NCBI GenBank assembly: GCA_003142095.1
Contig: PLON01000074.1
Coordinates: forward strand, 1 to 58,822
Direction of reading: 5' to 3'
Length of the DNA stretch: 58,822 bases
DNA from: Acidimicrobiaceae bacterium
Lineage (GTDB): Bacteria; Actinomycetota; Acidimicrobiia; Acidimicrobiales; RAAP-2
Part shown: positions 40,833 through 49,023 of the stretch, in pieces
Numbering within the stretch: the stretch's first letter is position 1
Layout: the number at the start of each line of letters is the position of its first letter
The notes under the pieces: model-generated
What the model saw: the letters and a program-made list of their open reading frames with translations, nothing else
Database searches by the model: none
What the model was told of the DNA's origin: nothing
Program-made: the position numbers and the translations under genes

Positions 40833-41732
40833 GTGCACGCATCCCTGAGTTATTTCCAGGCCATCGTGATGGGCATCGTCCAGGGCCTCACCGAACTCTT
40901 TCCGGTCTCCAGTTTGGGCCACGGTGTGCTGGTGCCCGCCCTCCTTGGATGGCACAACCTCGTCAGTTCCCAGAGCGCCACGCAGTCGTTCTTCTTGGTG
41001 TTTCTCATCGGGCTTCACGTCGGCACGGCGCTCGGTCTGTTGCTCTACTACCGGCGAACGTGGATCGCGCTTTTTCGCGGTCTTGGTGTCCAACTCGGTC
41101 GCACCCGCGGCGAGGGCGTCTCGAGTCTGTGGCGTCTCACCGATGATCGAATCGACAAGAACTATCGACTGCTCTTCCTGCTCGTCGTCGGGTCGATCCC
41201 CGTCGGAATTGTCGGCATACTCTTGCAGAACAAGCTCCGCGAACTGTTCGCGAAGCCGCTCGCGGCGGCCATCTTCTTGATGGTCAACGGACTCATCTTG
41301 CTCGTTGGCGAAGCACTACGGCGAGGACGCGGTCGACACGCATCGTTCGCGAAGCTTGATACGTTAGCCCCGCGTAGTGCGTTCGCGGTGGGGAGCGCAC
41401 AGATCCTCGCACTGTTCGCGGGCATTTCGCGCAGTGGCGTCACGATGGTCGCCGGCCTCATGAGTGGACTCGACCACGAGGAGTCCGCGAACTTCGCGTT
41501 CTTGCTCGCGACGCCCGTCATCTTGATGGCCGGCCTCTACAAGCTGCCCGAACTTCTCGGCCCACTCGGCCATGGGGTGCGCATGCAGACCCTGGTGGGT
41601 GCGCTCTTCGCCCTCGTTACGGCCTATATTGCCGTGCGGTTTCTCACGCGCTGGTTTCAAACGAAGACCCTCACACCCTTCGCCATCTACTGCCTGATCG
41701 CCGGGGCGCTCTGCGTCGTGCGGTTCGCCTAG
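40833..41732 (+). CDS. uppP: Undecaprenyl-diphosphatase
   Basis: This 299-residue BacA/UppP membrane phosphatase recycles undecaprenyl diphosphate for peptidoglycan and other envelope polymers. Both active-site segments are present: QGLTELFPVSSLGHG near the N-terminus and GISRSGVTMVAGL in the middle. About eight transmembrane helices are predicted. Start GTG 40833 lies exactly six bases after TAACGT. Its stop overlaps recR by four bases (convergent). Confidence 0.95.
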   Translation: MHASLSYFQAIVMGIVQGLTELFPVSSLGHGVLVPALLGWHNLVSSQSATQSFFLVFLIGLHVGTALGLLLYYRRTWIALFRGLGVQLGRTRGEGVSSLWRLTDDRIDKNYRLLFLLVVGSIPVGIVGILLQNKLRELFAKPLAAAIFLMVNGLILLVGEALRRGRGRHASFAKLDTLAPRSAFAVGSAQILALFAGISRSGVTMVAGLMSGLDHEESANFAFLLATPVILMAGLYKLPELLGPLGHGVRMQTLVGALFALVTAYIAVRFLTRWFQTKTLTPFAIYCLIAGALCVVRFA

Positions 41733-42331
41733 TCGCTCAACACCCGTCGGCCGTCGAGCGCACGGCCCAGTGTCAAGTCGTCGGCGAATTCGAGGTCTCC
41801 TCCGACCGGTAGCCCGCTCGCGGGCTGAGACACGATGAGCCCCGGTACCTGCAGGAGTCGTGAGAGGTACATCGCGGTGTGGTCACCCTCAACGTTTGAG
41901 TTGAAACAGAGAATGACTTCCTTCACCGGACCGTGCAGGCGCTGGATGAGTTCTTGAATCTTCAACCGATCGGGCGTGACGCCCTCAAGGGGATTGAGCA
42001 CGCCGTGCAACACGTGATACGTCCCGTGAAACGCGCCGGAGCGCTCGACGGCCGCGACGTCCGGTGGACTCTCCACGACACAGATTGTCGTCTGATCTCG
42101 GCGCGTGTCCGCGCAGATCGGACAGAGTCCCCCGGATTCCGCGATGTTGCAACACCTCTCGCAGAATGAGAGCTTGATCTTCATTTCGCCCAGGGAGTTC
42201 GCGAGGCGGTCGACGTCTTCGCTGGGCTGGCGCATCAACCAAAAAGCGATGCGTTGCGCGGACTTGGGGCCAACGCCGGGAAAACGTCCGAGTTCGTCCA
42301 CGACTGCCTGCAGGGCGGGCGGATAGCTCAC
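41729..42331 (-). CDS. recR: Recombination mediator RecR
   Basis: This 200-residue RecR has the helix-hairpin-helix (FPGVGPKSAQRIAFWLM), the zinc motif CERCCN...CPIC and a Toprim domain (ICVVESPPDVAAVERSG). With RecO/RecF it loads RecA at gaps. The ATG overlaps the dnaX stop (ATGA), the conserved dnaX-recR coupling. Confidence 0.97.
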   Translation of the reverse strand: MSYPPALQAVVDELGRFPGVGPKSAQRIAFWLMRQPSEDVDRLANSLGEMKIKLSFCERCCNIAESGGLCPICADTRRDQTTICVVESPPDVAAVERSGAFHGTYHVLHGVLNPLEGVTPDRLKIQELIQRLHGPVKEVILCFNSNVEGDHTAMYLSRLLQVPGLIVSQPASGLPVGGDLEFADDLTLGRALDGRRVLSD

Positions 42332-44055
42332 GAAATCTCCTCCGCTCCGGGAAACATCTCAGTAATAAGGTGATCGGCCACCGAGTCGACGACCACCGAC
42401 ACGTCAGCGTCAACTTCGACGGCGTGATCGGGCTCTTCGGCGACGGGCTTTGGCGCCCGACGCGTGGGGGCCGGTTCGGCGACGAGCGACGGGTTGACGG
42501 TCCACCGCAACGTGAGCGCGACTTTGAATTCGTGTTCCAGTGCGCCCTTCAGACCTTGAGCGATGAGTTCGGTGTTCTGGCGCATCTCTTCACTGGGCAC
42601 GGCGATTGTGAGCAAGAGCCCGTCGAGTGACTCAACGCGGGCCGAGCGCAAAAGCAGCTGTGCCGCCCGTGACGTGCGTGGCACGACCCGCGTCGTAAAG
42701 CGGTCGCGCACCTCTTCGAGCGACAGGGCGAGCGTGCCGCTGGCTACGGGTGCGCCGGCGGCGTCAGATTCGGATGTGGACACCGGAGAAGACGACATCT
42801 CGACGGGCACAGATCCGTTCGTGATGGCACCCTGGGACGGCGTCGAAGGAGTTGGCGTCGGTTCGCTCACCGAAGAGGCAATGGGGCGCAGCGCCGGAGC
42901 ACTGGGTGCGGGTGCGCTTGGGCGACTGGCCCCGCGCTCGAGTCGGGTCAGGCGCTCGTCCAAGGATTCGAACGAATGATCGAGTTCGGGCTTCGTCAAG
43001 CGCACCATGGCCACTTCTAGCATCACGATTTTCTCCGGGGCGCTCTTCATCTCACGAATAGTGCGCCCAACGGTCTCGAGAATGCGCACGCTGCGCGCGA
43101 GACCGAGCTGCTCGCCCCACTTAAGAAGCCGAGCACGGTCGGCGTCCACCGCGTCGGCGACCTCGGGCGCCACTTGCAGCAAAAATGCTTGGCGAACTTC
43201 GCCGGCGAAGTTCTCAGCCAGTTGTTCCGGGTCCCAACCCTCGCGCGCGAGCACCGCGAGAGTGCGAAGGGCGCCGACCGCGTCGTCGTGGGCGAGGGCG
43301 TCGAAGAGTCCGTCGAACTCGGGTTGGGTTTCACTGATCGTGCCCGTCGCGAGGAGTTGGTCGAGCGCGCTAAGCGCGTCGCGCGCGGATCCCCGTCCGA
43401 GACGAACGGCCGCTTCGATGGTCGCGTCATCGGCGCCGAGCCCGGCCGCCCCCTTCACGTCGTTCAACAATGTCGCGAGGGTGTCGGCGCCGATGAGTCG
43501 GAACTCAAGGTGCTGGGTGCGCGAGCGAATCGTCGGAAGGACTTTGTGCGGGTCGGTGGTGGCGAGAACGAAAACGACGTGTGGCGGCGGTTCTTCCAGG
43601 GTCTTTAAGAGAGCCGCCGACGACGCTTTCGAAAGCTGGTGTACTTCGTCGAAGATGTAGACCTTCCAGCGTCCGGGCGTTCCGTGCCAGGCACCGGAGA
43701 TGATGTCGCGAATATCGTCAACGCCATTGTTTGAGGCGGCGTCGAGTTCGATCACGTCGAGCGACGTGCCCTTCGCGATGGCGAGGCAACTGGCACATTT
43801 TGCGCAGGCGTCTCCGTCGACGGGATTCTCACAGTTGAGCGCCTTCGCGAGAATCCGGGCAGTGGTGGTTTTGCCCGTTCCTCGAGGTCCCGAAAAGAGG
43901 TACGCGTGAGAAATTCGCTCGTTTTTGACGGCTCCCTGCAAGGCTCGCACGACGTGGTCTTGACCGCGCAGTTCGGCGAAGCGACCCGGGCGGAAACGCC
44001 GGTAGAGCGAAGTCACTCCGTCGAGGGAAGTGGGGATTTCTTTCGCGTCAGCCAT
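42328..44055 (-). CDS. dnaX: DNA polymerase III subunit gamma/tau
   Basis: This 575-residue clamp-loader ATPase has Walker A GPRGTGKT, a four-cysteine zinc site (NCEN...CAKCASC), the DEVH box (YIFDEVHQLSK) and sensor 1 LATTDPHK. The C-terminal third is a Pro/Ser/Thr-rich linker followed by a conserved domain and an acidic tail. ATG 44055 is six bases after TAGCAT (leaderless). The SRP RNA gene lies immediately upstream on the same strand and recR overlaps downstream. Confidence 0.96.
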   Translation of the reverse strand: MADAKEIPTSLDGVTSLYRRFRPGRFAELRGQDHVVRALQGAVKNERISHAYLFSGPRGTGKTTTARILAKALNCENPVDGDACAKCASCLAIAKGTSLDVIELDAASNNGVDDIRDIISGAWHGTPGRWKVYIFDEVHQLSKASSAALLKTLEEPPPHVVFVLATTDPHKVLPTIRSRTQHLEFRLIGADTLATLLNDVKGAAGLGADDATIEAAVRLGRGSARDALSALDQLLATGTISETQPEFDGLFDALAHDDAVGALRTLAVLAREGWDPEQLAENFAGEVRQAFLLQVAPEVADAVDADRARLLKWGEQLGLARSVRILETVGRTIREMKSAPEKIVMLEVAMVRLTKPELDHSFESLDERLTRLERGASRPSAPAPSAPALRPIASSVSEPTPTPSTPSQGAITNGSVPVEMSSSPVSTSESDAAGAPVASGTLALSLEEVRDRFTTRVVPRTSRAAQLLLRSARVESLDGLLLTIAVPSEEMRQNTELIAQGLKGALEHEFKVALTLRWTVNPSLVAEPAPTRRAPKPVAEEPDHAVEVDADVSVVVDSVADHLITEMFPGAEEIS

Positions 44056-44084
44056 GTTCCGATGCTAACGGGAGCCTCTCTCGT

Positions 44085-44216
44085 GCCGAGGTCCAAAGCG
44101 GTGGTCAGGCGATCCGTGGCACCCAACACAGTTCGCTGAGAGCTGCTGGCTTCCACCCCTGACTCGGTTCACGAAAGGTCGTCGCACGGGACCCGACCAC
44201 CGCTTTCGACCTCGGC
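44085..44216 (-). ncRNA. ffs: Signal recognition particle RNA, small bacterial (4.5S) type
   Basis: A roughly 130-base RNA folds into one long hairpin. The outer stem pairs 44085-44106 with 44195-44216 over 21 base pairs with one mismatch. The apical part, read on the minus strand, contains the SRP core GTCAGG-N4-GGAAG-N2-AGCAGC (44142-44163), the Ffh-binding region with the conserved asymmetric loop. Location next to dnaX and a tRNA-Ser gene is typical of Actinobacteria. End positions are approximate. Confidence 0.88.
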
Positions 44217-44294
44217 GAACTTAGGTTACCGGAGAACCACCTAACCGGACTCAGGTAGCCTTGCGGGCCGGTATTCATTTCGCGATGAATACCT

Positions 44295-44384
44295 CTGGAG
44301 GAGTGCGAGAGCGGCCGAATCGGCACGATTGGAAATCGTGTGAAGGGAAACCTTCCGTGGGTTCAAATCCCACCTCCTCCGCCA
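44295..44384 (+). tRNA. tRNA-Ser (GGA anticodon)
   Basis: A class II tRNA. The acceptor GGAGGAG pairs with CTCCTCC. The anticodon loop is TTGGAAA with anticodon GGA, and the variable arm is long. CCA is encoded. It is divergent from the SRP RNA. A decayed Fic gene begins 6 bases after its 3' end. Confidence 0.97.
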
Positions 44385-44389
44385 TTGCC

Positions 44390-44752
44390 TTAATCGCCAA
44401 GTGCAGCCCCGGCCTCAAGTCCGGAAACGAGTTCGAGAAGATCTCGTGCTTCCCAGGCCCGGTTTCTCTTCCTCTCCGAGATTGGCGAAAGCACTCCAAC
44501 GTCTATCAGCTGCTGGATTGCCTGGTTTACAGCAGCCTTCGATCGCTTCACCATCGCTGTTGCGGTAGCCAGCGTGACAACCGGTTCGCCGGCAAGGGCG
44601 TCGATCAACCGCCACTCATCCGGCACCACTGCGGTTACGCGTCTACTTCGCGAGCAACAGCATGAGCCTGACGTCGTCCACCAGGGCACTCAGTCTTCAG
44701 CGCGCGAAGCGTGAGCCAGTACCTCGCGGGCCACTTCTTGAAGCTGCGAGTG
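44390..44752 (-). pseudogene. Decayed 3' part of a Fic-family protein gene
   Basis: Pieces of the C-terminal region of a Fic/AMPylation-family protein remain in different frames. SQLQEVAREVLAHASRAED ends in TGA. ALVDDVRLMLLLAK, in the next frame, ends in TAG. DEWRLIDALAGEPVVTLATA onwards covers the terminal winged helix (AAVNQAIQQLIDVGVL). At least two frameshifts separate them, and no Fic catalytic motif (HPFxxGNGR) is found in the window. It abuts tRNA-Ser(GGA), a common site of foreign DNA insertion, and is probably the residue of an acquired gene. Confidence 0.7.
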
Positions 44753-44835
44753 TCGGTCTCATTGTCCGAACTCGGAGAGGGCGTGATGATCGCGTCGGCG
44801 AGTGCCGCGAAAAATCGCGTCGTCGTCGTGACGAC

Positions 44836-45903
44836 CTAGGAGAGTCTCGCCGCGTCGTGATGGTTTCCCTCGGCGAGAAGGAGTGCTTCTTTAACCGGAA
44901 GACCCCATCGATAGCCACCGAGTGAGCCATCACGACGAATGACGCGGTGACAAGGAACGGCGAGGGCAACGCTGTTCGCCGCACACGCCGAGGCCACCGC
45001 GCGAACCGCGCGAGGTGATCCGATCTGGTTCGCCACGTCCGAGTACGTTCGGGTCTCGCCCGCCGGAATGGTGCGTAGTGCCTCCCACACGCGAATCTGA
45101 AAGGCGGTGCCCGCAAGATCGAGGGGCAATGCGCCCGCGTCGGCATCGCCATGTATCGCGCCAGCGAGGATGAGGGCAACATCGCTGAGTCCCTCATCGT
45201 CGCGCTCGATGAGCGCGCCAGGGAACTCCTTGTGTAGGTCCTGCGTCAAGACCTCTTCGTCGCGGCCGATACGGATCGAGCAGACACCTCGGTCGGTGCT
45301 CGCGGCCAGCACGATGCCAACCGGAGTCTCCACGGATGTGTAACGAATTAGCTCACCGCGGGCCCCGTCGCGATAGCGAGCGGGCGTCATACCTAGTCGC
45401 GGGGCAGCGCGCTCGTAAAAGGCACTCACTGACCTGTACCCCGCGTCGAAGACCGCGTCGGTTACTGACACACCGCTGCGCAGTGTTTCGCGAACACGAT
45501 CTGATTGGTACTCGCGCACGTAGCTCGCCAGAGAGACACCAACCACCGCGCGAAAGCGACGACGCAGGTGACCCTCGCTGTAGCCCAGTTGACCGGCGAG
45601 TGCCCCGACCTCGATGCCACCGCGCGTCCGTTCGATTTCTCGGCACGTCGCAATGACGGCGTCGGTTGTTCGATCGACACGGCGGACTTCGTCCGGGCGA
45701 CAACGAGCGCACGCGCGATAACCCGCGGCCAGCGCGTCACCATTGGTCGAGAAAAATTCGACGTTCGCGCGAAGCGGATGTCGTGCGCCGCAGCCCGGTC
45801 GACAGTACACGCCAGTGGTCCTGACGGCGTAGACGAAACATCCGGTCATCGCGGCGTCGCGCGACCGGACTGCGTTCCAGCGGATTTCGTTCAGATCATC
45901 CAT
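44836..45903 (-). CDS. ada: Bifunctional Ada: methylphosphotriester repair regulator and O6-methylguanine methyltransferase
   Basis: This 355-residue protein has the complete Ada architecture. The N-terminal zinc domain has cysteines 34, 38, 65 and 68. An AraC-type helix-turn-helix follows (LGYSEGHLRRRFRAVVGVSL), then the C-terminal methyltransferase with PCHRVIRRDGSLGGY. It repairs alkylated DNA and activates repair genes when methylated. I start it at ATG 45903 (MDDLNEIRW), seven bases after TAAAGT. The frame reaches 45933. Confidence 0.95.
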   Translation of the reverse strand: MDDLNEIRWNAVRSRDAAMTGCFVYAVRTTGVYCRPGCGARHPLRANVEFFSTNGDALAAGYRACARCRPDEVRRVDRTTDAVIATCREIERTRGGIEVGALAGQLGYSEGHLRRRFRAVVGVSLASYVREYQSDRVRETLRSGVSVTDAVFDAGYRSVSAFYERAAPRLGMTPARYRDGARGELIRYTSVETPVGIVLAASTDRGVCSIRIGRDEEVLTQDLHKEFPGALIERDDEGLSDVALILAGAIHGDADAGALPLDLAGTAFQIRVWEALRTIPAGETRTYSDVANQIGSPRAVRAVASACAANSVALAVPCHRVIRRDGSLGGYRWGLPVKEALLLAEGNHHDAARLS

Positions 45904-46058
45904 ACGTCGCACTTTAGGGACGATGATCCGCACACGCTTTCTGAATTACGACATTGAATTTTTCTTGAAAAAATCTGTTGCACGTTGGTCGCCGAGTTGG
46001 TCCGCGACTCTTGCGAACCGATCACTTGATTCTTATTTAGAGCACGTACGTTCGCAGT

Positions 46059-46265
46059 ATGACTCGCAAAGTGACGTGGCGGACGTTCCGAGGACTCGCC
46101 CACGGCCTCAGCGTTGGTCGAAGCGAAATGACTGCTCCGGACGTTCTCTCGCCGTTGTTACGCGAGCGAACGTCGTGGGACGCTTCGTCGTCACCGTTCG
46201 ACCAGTGGCGCGCGCTCGAATTTCGAATTCTCACCCCTCCGTCGAACGAGGGCTGGCCGCACTAA
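46059..46265 (+). CDS. Possible small protein of 68 residues, unknown
   Basis: This is the only candidate gene in the 443-base gap between ada and the secreted protein gene. It begins MTRKVTWRTFRGLAHG and has no signal peptide or known motif. Support is indirect: TACGTT stands exactly six bases before the ATG, the arrangement of leaderless genes in this window, and third codon positions are GC-rich. The rest of the gap holds the ada promoter and an A/T-rich palindrome near 45957. It may be spurious. Confidence 0.3.
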   Translation: MTRKVTWRTFRGLAHGLSVGRSEMTAPDVLSPLLRERTSWDASSSPFDQWRALEFRILTPPSNEGWPH

Positions 46266-46346
46266 CGCCTCGCGACGAGGTAATCGTCACGAACCTGTCA
46301 TCGACATTGGCGGTAAGTACTGCCCGCGGGCGCACAGTCGTAAGGT

Positions 46347-47273
46347 ATGAACACATTGAGTACTTCCTTTCGTAGCGCTTCGCGGCGCTCTATTCGCGGC
46401 CTCATCGGCCTCGTCGCAGTCACCGCGGGGATTGCGACGGCCCTACCGGCGTACGCGTCAACGACCGGACCCTCCAACGCGCAGCGCCTGGCACTCGCGA
46501 AACACGAGCTCATCTTTCTCTTCTCTGCTGCCCCTCTCCCCCCAGGCTCGCGACAGATCACTGCGGCCGTCGCGGAAGAGACGAAGCCGTTCACGGGGTC
46601 GAAGTCCACCACCTACGGCGGAAACGAAGTCGGCGCGACGAAGTTCTTCGTCGCGCCCTCCGCGAGTGCGTCACTCACTTGGCTCGCCAGTCAACGACTC
46701 GACGGCCACGCCTCCCCCAGTATGGGCGCGTCGGGTACAACACACACTCTGATCTACCTCCTAAGCAACACCACCGTGCTGGAGCAGCCGGAAGTCGTCT
46801 ACATCACCTCCACCAGACCAAATGGAACCCTCGAATTCAGCGTGATCGCGACCGTCTGGTGGCGCTCACAGAAGTCGGCCAGTGCCGTTGTCACCCCGGG
46901 AGCCACAAAACTCACAGTGAAGCTCAACCGGGGCCCCAACGCCAAGACCGACCGGACGTCGACCGCGACGAGCGACAACAAGTCCCAGATCGCTTCGATC
47001 ATCGCCCACATCAATGCCCTGCCCGTGCCGAGCCCGTTGCCCATGAGCTGTCCGATGGACGTGGGCGCCTCGCTCACCATGAGTTTCTATTCCGGAGGCG
47101 CCCAGAAGCCCTACGCCGTCGTGGTGGCCGACCCGGGCGGTTGCGGAACAGTTACGATCAGCAGCTACAACGCCAGCCACACACTCACCTCAGCAAGTGA
47201 CGTCGCCGGCGGTGTGGCGCTCTCAAACTTCGTCGCGACCCAGCCAGGTCTGAAGAACCTCAGCCCCGCTTAG
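46347..47273 (+). CDS. Secreted protein of unknown function
   Basis: This 308-residue protein has a clear signal peptide: basic start, hydrophobic GLIGLVAVTAGIATAL, cleavage after AYA near residue 37. The mature part carries no family I recognise. It contains a Pro/Gly stretch (APLPPGSRQ), Ser/Thr-rich segments and two late cysteines (SCPMDVG and PGGCGTV) likely forming a disulphide. It ends in ALSNFVATQPGLKNLSPA. The ATG is preceded by TAAGG with very short spacing, so initiation is unclear. Confidence 0.82.
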   Translation: MNTLSTSFRSASRRSIRGLIGLVAVTAGIATALPAYASTTGPSNAQRLALAKHELIFLFSAAPLPPGSRQITAAVAEETKPFTGSKSTTYGGNEVGATKFFVAPSASASLTWLASQRLDGHASPSMGASGTTHTLIYLLSNTTVLEQPEVVYITSTRPNGTLEFSVIATVWWRSQKSASAVVTPGATKLTVKLNRGPNAKTDRTSTATSDNKSQIASIIAHINALPVPSPLPMSCPMDVGASLTMSFYSGGAQKPYAVVVADPGGCGTVTISSYNASHTLTSASDVAGGVALSNFVATQPGLKNLSPA

Positions 47274-47349
47274 GGCTCTTTCCTCCGTCACCGCGTTTAC
47301 CCGGTCTGTTCACCAGAACTTTGCCCCACTCTCATCCCTGTCTTACGCG

Positions 47350-47375
47350 CTCGCCGTAGCATCACCAACGGCGAG
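47350..47375 (+). promoter_or_regulatory. Inverted repeat before phnZ
   Basis: CTCGCCGT and ACGGCGAG flank a 10-base centre and end next to the GAGAGGAG ribosome binding site of phnZ. It may be an operator or an mRNA hairpin controlling the oxygenase. Confidence 0.4.
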
Positions 47376-47384
47376 AGGAGAACT

Positions 47385-47966
47385 GTGCACACGCCCGCAA
47401 CCACCAATGATCTCTTTCGGCTGTACGAATCAAAGGGCCACGAACCCTACGGTGAAGCGCTTACCCAAACCGAGCACGCGCTGCAGTGTGCGGCCCTCGC
47501 CAGAGAAGAAAACGCCAAGGACGCGATGATCGTGGCCGCGCTCTTTCACGACGTGGGACACCTCATCGTCGACATTCAAAACGGCGAGAACGTGCGCATC
47601 GATGAAGTCGACGACGATCACGAAGCCGTGGGAGCTCGCATTCTGTCACCCCTCTTCGGCCCCGCGGTCGCTCAGCCCGTCTCGTTGCACGTCACGGCGA
47701 AGCGCTGGCGCTGCACGCGCGAACTCGCGTACTACGACCGACTCTCGGAAGCGTCGAAACTGTCGCTCAAAGCACAGGGTGGTCTCTTGAGCGACGAGGA
47801 CTGCCTGCGCTTTGAAGAACACCCGGGCTTTCCTGACGCCCTTGCGCTACGCACCTGGGACGACGAGGGAAAGGTTGTCGGACTCGAAGTAGGAACGCTC
47901 GACGACTACGTCGGAATTGTCAATTCGTTGGCCGTGGCGTGGTCACGAGGACGTCACGAGCATTAA
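47385..47966 (+). CDS. phnZ: PhnZ-type HD-domain mixed-valent diiron oxygenase (phosphonate cleavage)
   Basis: This 193-residue protein resembles PhnZ, which oxidatively cleaves 2-amino-1-hydroxyethylphosphonate to glycine and phosphate. Expected iron ligands align: H31 (TEHALQ), H55-D56 with H59 (FHDVGH), H79, H102 and D159 (TWDDEGK). The substrate lysine is K106 (HVTAKRW). Also conserved are YYDRLSEASK and the QGG loop. Start GTG 47385 has a GAGAGGAG site. Its 3' end overlaps the convergent ABC ATPase gene by 47 bases. No PhnY partner is present. Confidence 0.88.
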   Translation: MHTPATTNDLFRLYESKGHEPYGEALTQTEHALQCAALAREENAKDAMIVAALFHDVGHLIVDIQNGENVRIDEVDDDHEAVGARILSPLFGPAVAQPVSLHVTAKRWRCTRELAYYDRLSEASKLSLKAQGGLLSDEDCLRFEEHPGFPDALALRTWDDEGKVVGLEVGTLDDYVGIVNSLAVAWSRGRHEH

Positions 47967-49023
47967 CGCTCACGTCAACGCGTGTACCCAGCTCGAGGTC
48001 ATCCGCGTGAGTGCTGCGTACGTCGACGCGTAGGTTCGCCCCGGCGATGCCGACGCCAATGCGCGTCGTCGCCCCAAGAAAACTCCGGTGCGTGACGACG
48101 CCGAGTCCGCTCGGGTTGACCACGACGTTGAGGTCCTCGGGACGCAGGAGGGCTTCCAGTTCGCCCGCGGGCACCGCGTTGAGGTCACCGCGGATCGGTA
48201 CCTCGCGTCCGAGTACTTCAACGTGATCACCGTGGCGGGTCACGGCGACGCGACTCGAGACACCGACAAACTGTCCCACGAAGGGTGTCGCGGGCTGTGA
48301 GTAGAGGACCGACGGTGTGGCCACCTGCTCAACGCGTCCTTGGAGCATGACGCACACGCGATCAGCCATGGACATCGCCTCTTCTTGGTCGTGCGTGACG
48401 AAGACCGTGGTGATGGCGAGACGCTGTTGGAGCGCACGAATCTGATCGCGTAGTTCGGCGCGAACCTTGGCGTCGAGTGCGGAGAGCGGCTCGTCGAGGA
48501 GCAGCACGCGCGGTTCAATGGCGAGGGCGCGCGCGAGTGCGACGCGCTGTTGCTGTCCGCCCGACAGCTGATGGGGATACTTGGTCACGTGATCCGCCAG
48601 ACCGACCAAGTCCAACAGTTCACTGGCCTTAGCGCGGCGCTGCGAGGCCCGCTGGTGGCGAATCTGCAGGCCGAAGGCGACGTTGTCGCGTGCGTTCATG
48701 TTCGGAAAGAGCGAGTAACTCTGAAAGACCATTCCCATGTCGCGACGTTGCGCCGGCACGTGCGAGACGTCCTTCCCGTCAACGAGCACGCGGCCGTTGT
48801 CGGGACGATCGAAGCCCGCGAGCACCCGCAGTGCGGTGGTCTTGCCGCACCCTGAGGGACCGAGCAGCGCCACGAGTTCGCCGGGCGCGATGTCCAGCGA
48901 AAGTCGGTCGAGTGCCGTCGTTGCGCCAAAACGACGCGTGAGGTTGTCAAAGACAACGGGGGCGCCCCCCAGAGACTGACTGTCAGAGCCAATCGTCGTC
49001 AGTGAGTCGGTTGCCAGGGCCAT
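47920..49023 (-). CDS. phnT: Phosphonate (AEP-type) ABC transporter ATP-binding protein
   Basis: This 367-residue ATPase has Walker A GPSGCGKT, VFQSYSLFPNM, the signature LSGGQQQR, Walker B VLLLDEP and the H-loop FVTHDQEEAMSMADR. C-terminal TOBE regions follow. It resembles PotA/PhnT proteins of 2-aminoethylphosphonate importers. ATG 49023 overlaps the permease stop (TAATG) behind an AGGAGGAG site. The substrate assignment comes from the linked catabolic genes. The gene symbol is by analogy. Confidence 0.8.
   Translation of the reverse strand: MALATDSLTTIGSDSQSLGGAPVVFDNLTRRFGATTALDRLSLDIAPGELVALLGPSGCGKTTALRVLAGFDRPDNGRVLVDGKDVSHVPAQRRDMGMVFQSYSLFPNMNARDNVAFGLQIRHQRASQRRAKASELLDLVGLADHVTKYPHQLSGGQQQRVALARALAIEPRVLLLDEPLSALDAKVRAELRDQIRALQQRLAITTVFVTHDQEEAMSMADRVCVMLQGRVEQVATPSVLYSQPATPFVGQFVGVSSRVAVTRHGDHVEVLGREVPIRGDLNAVPAGELEALLRPEDLNVVVNPSGLGVVTHRSFLGATTRIGVGIAGANLRVDVRSTHADDLELGTRVDVSVNARDVLVTTPRPTN

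Noticed and set aside
45923-46375. 150-codon plus-strand frame in the ada gap
   Set aside because: It starts inside the ada promoter and runs into the next gene's start region in another frame. Its Arg/Ser-rich composition looks non-coding. The shorter 46059 frame is the better candidate.
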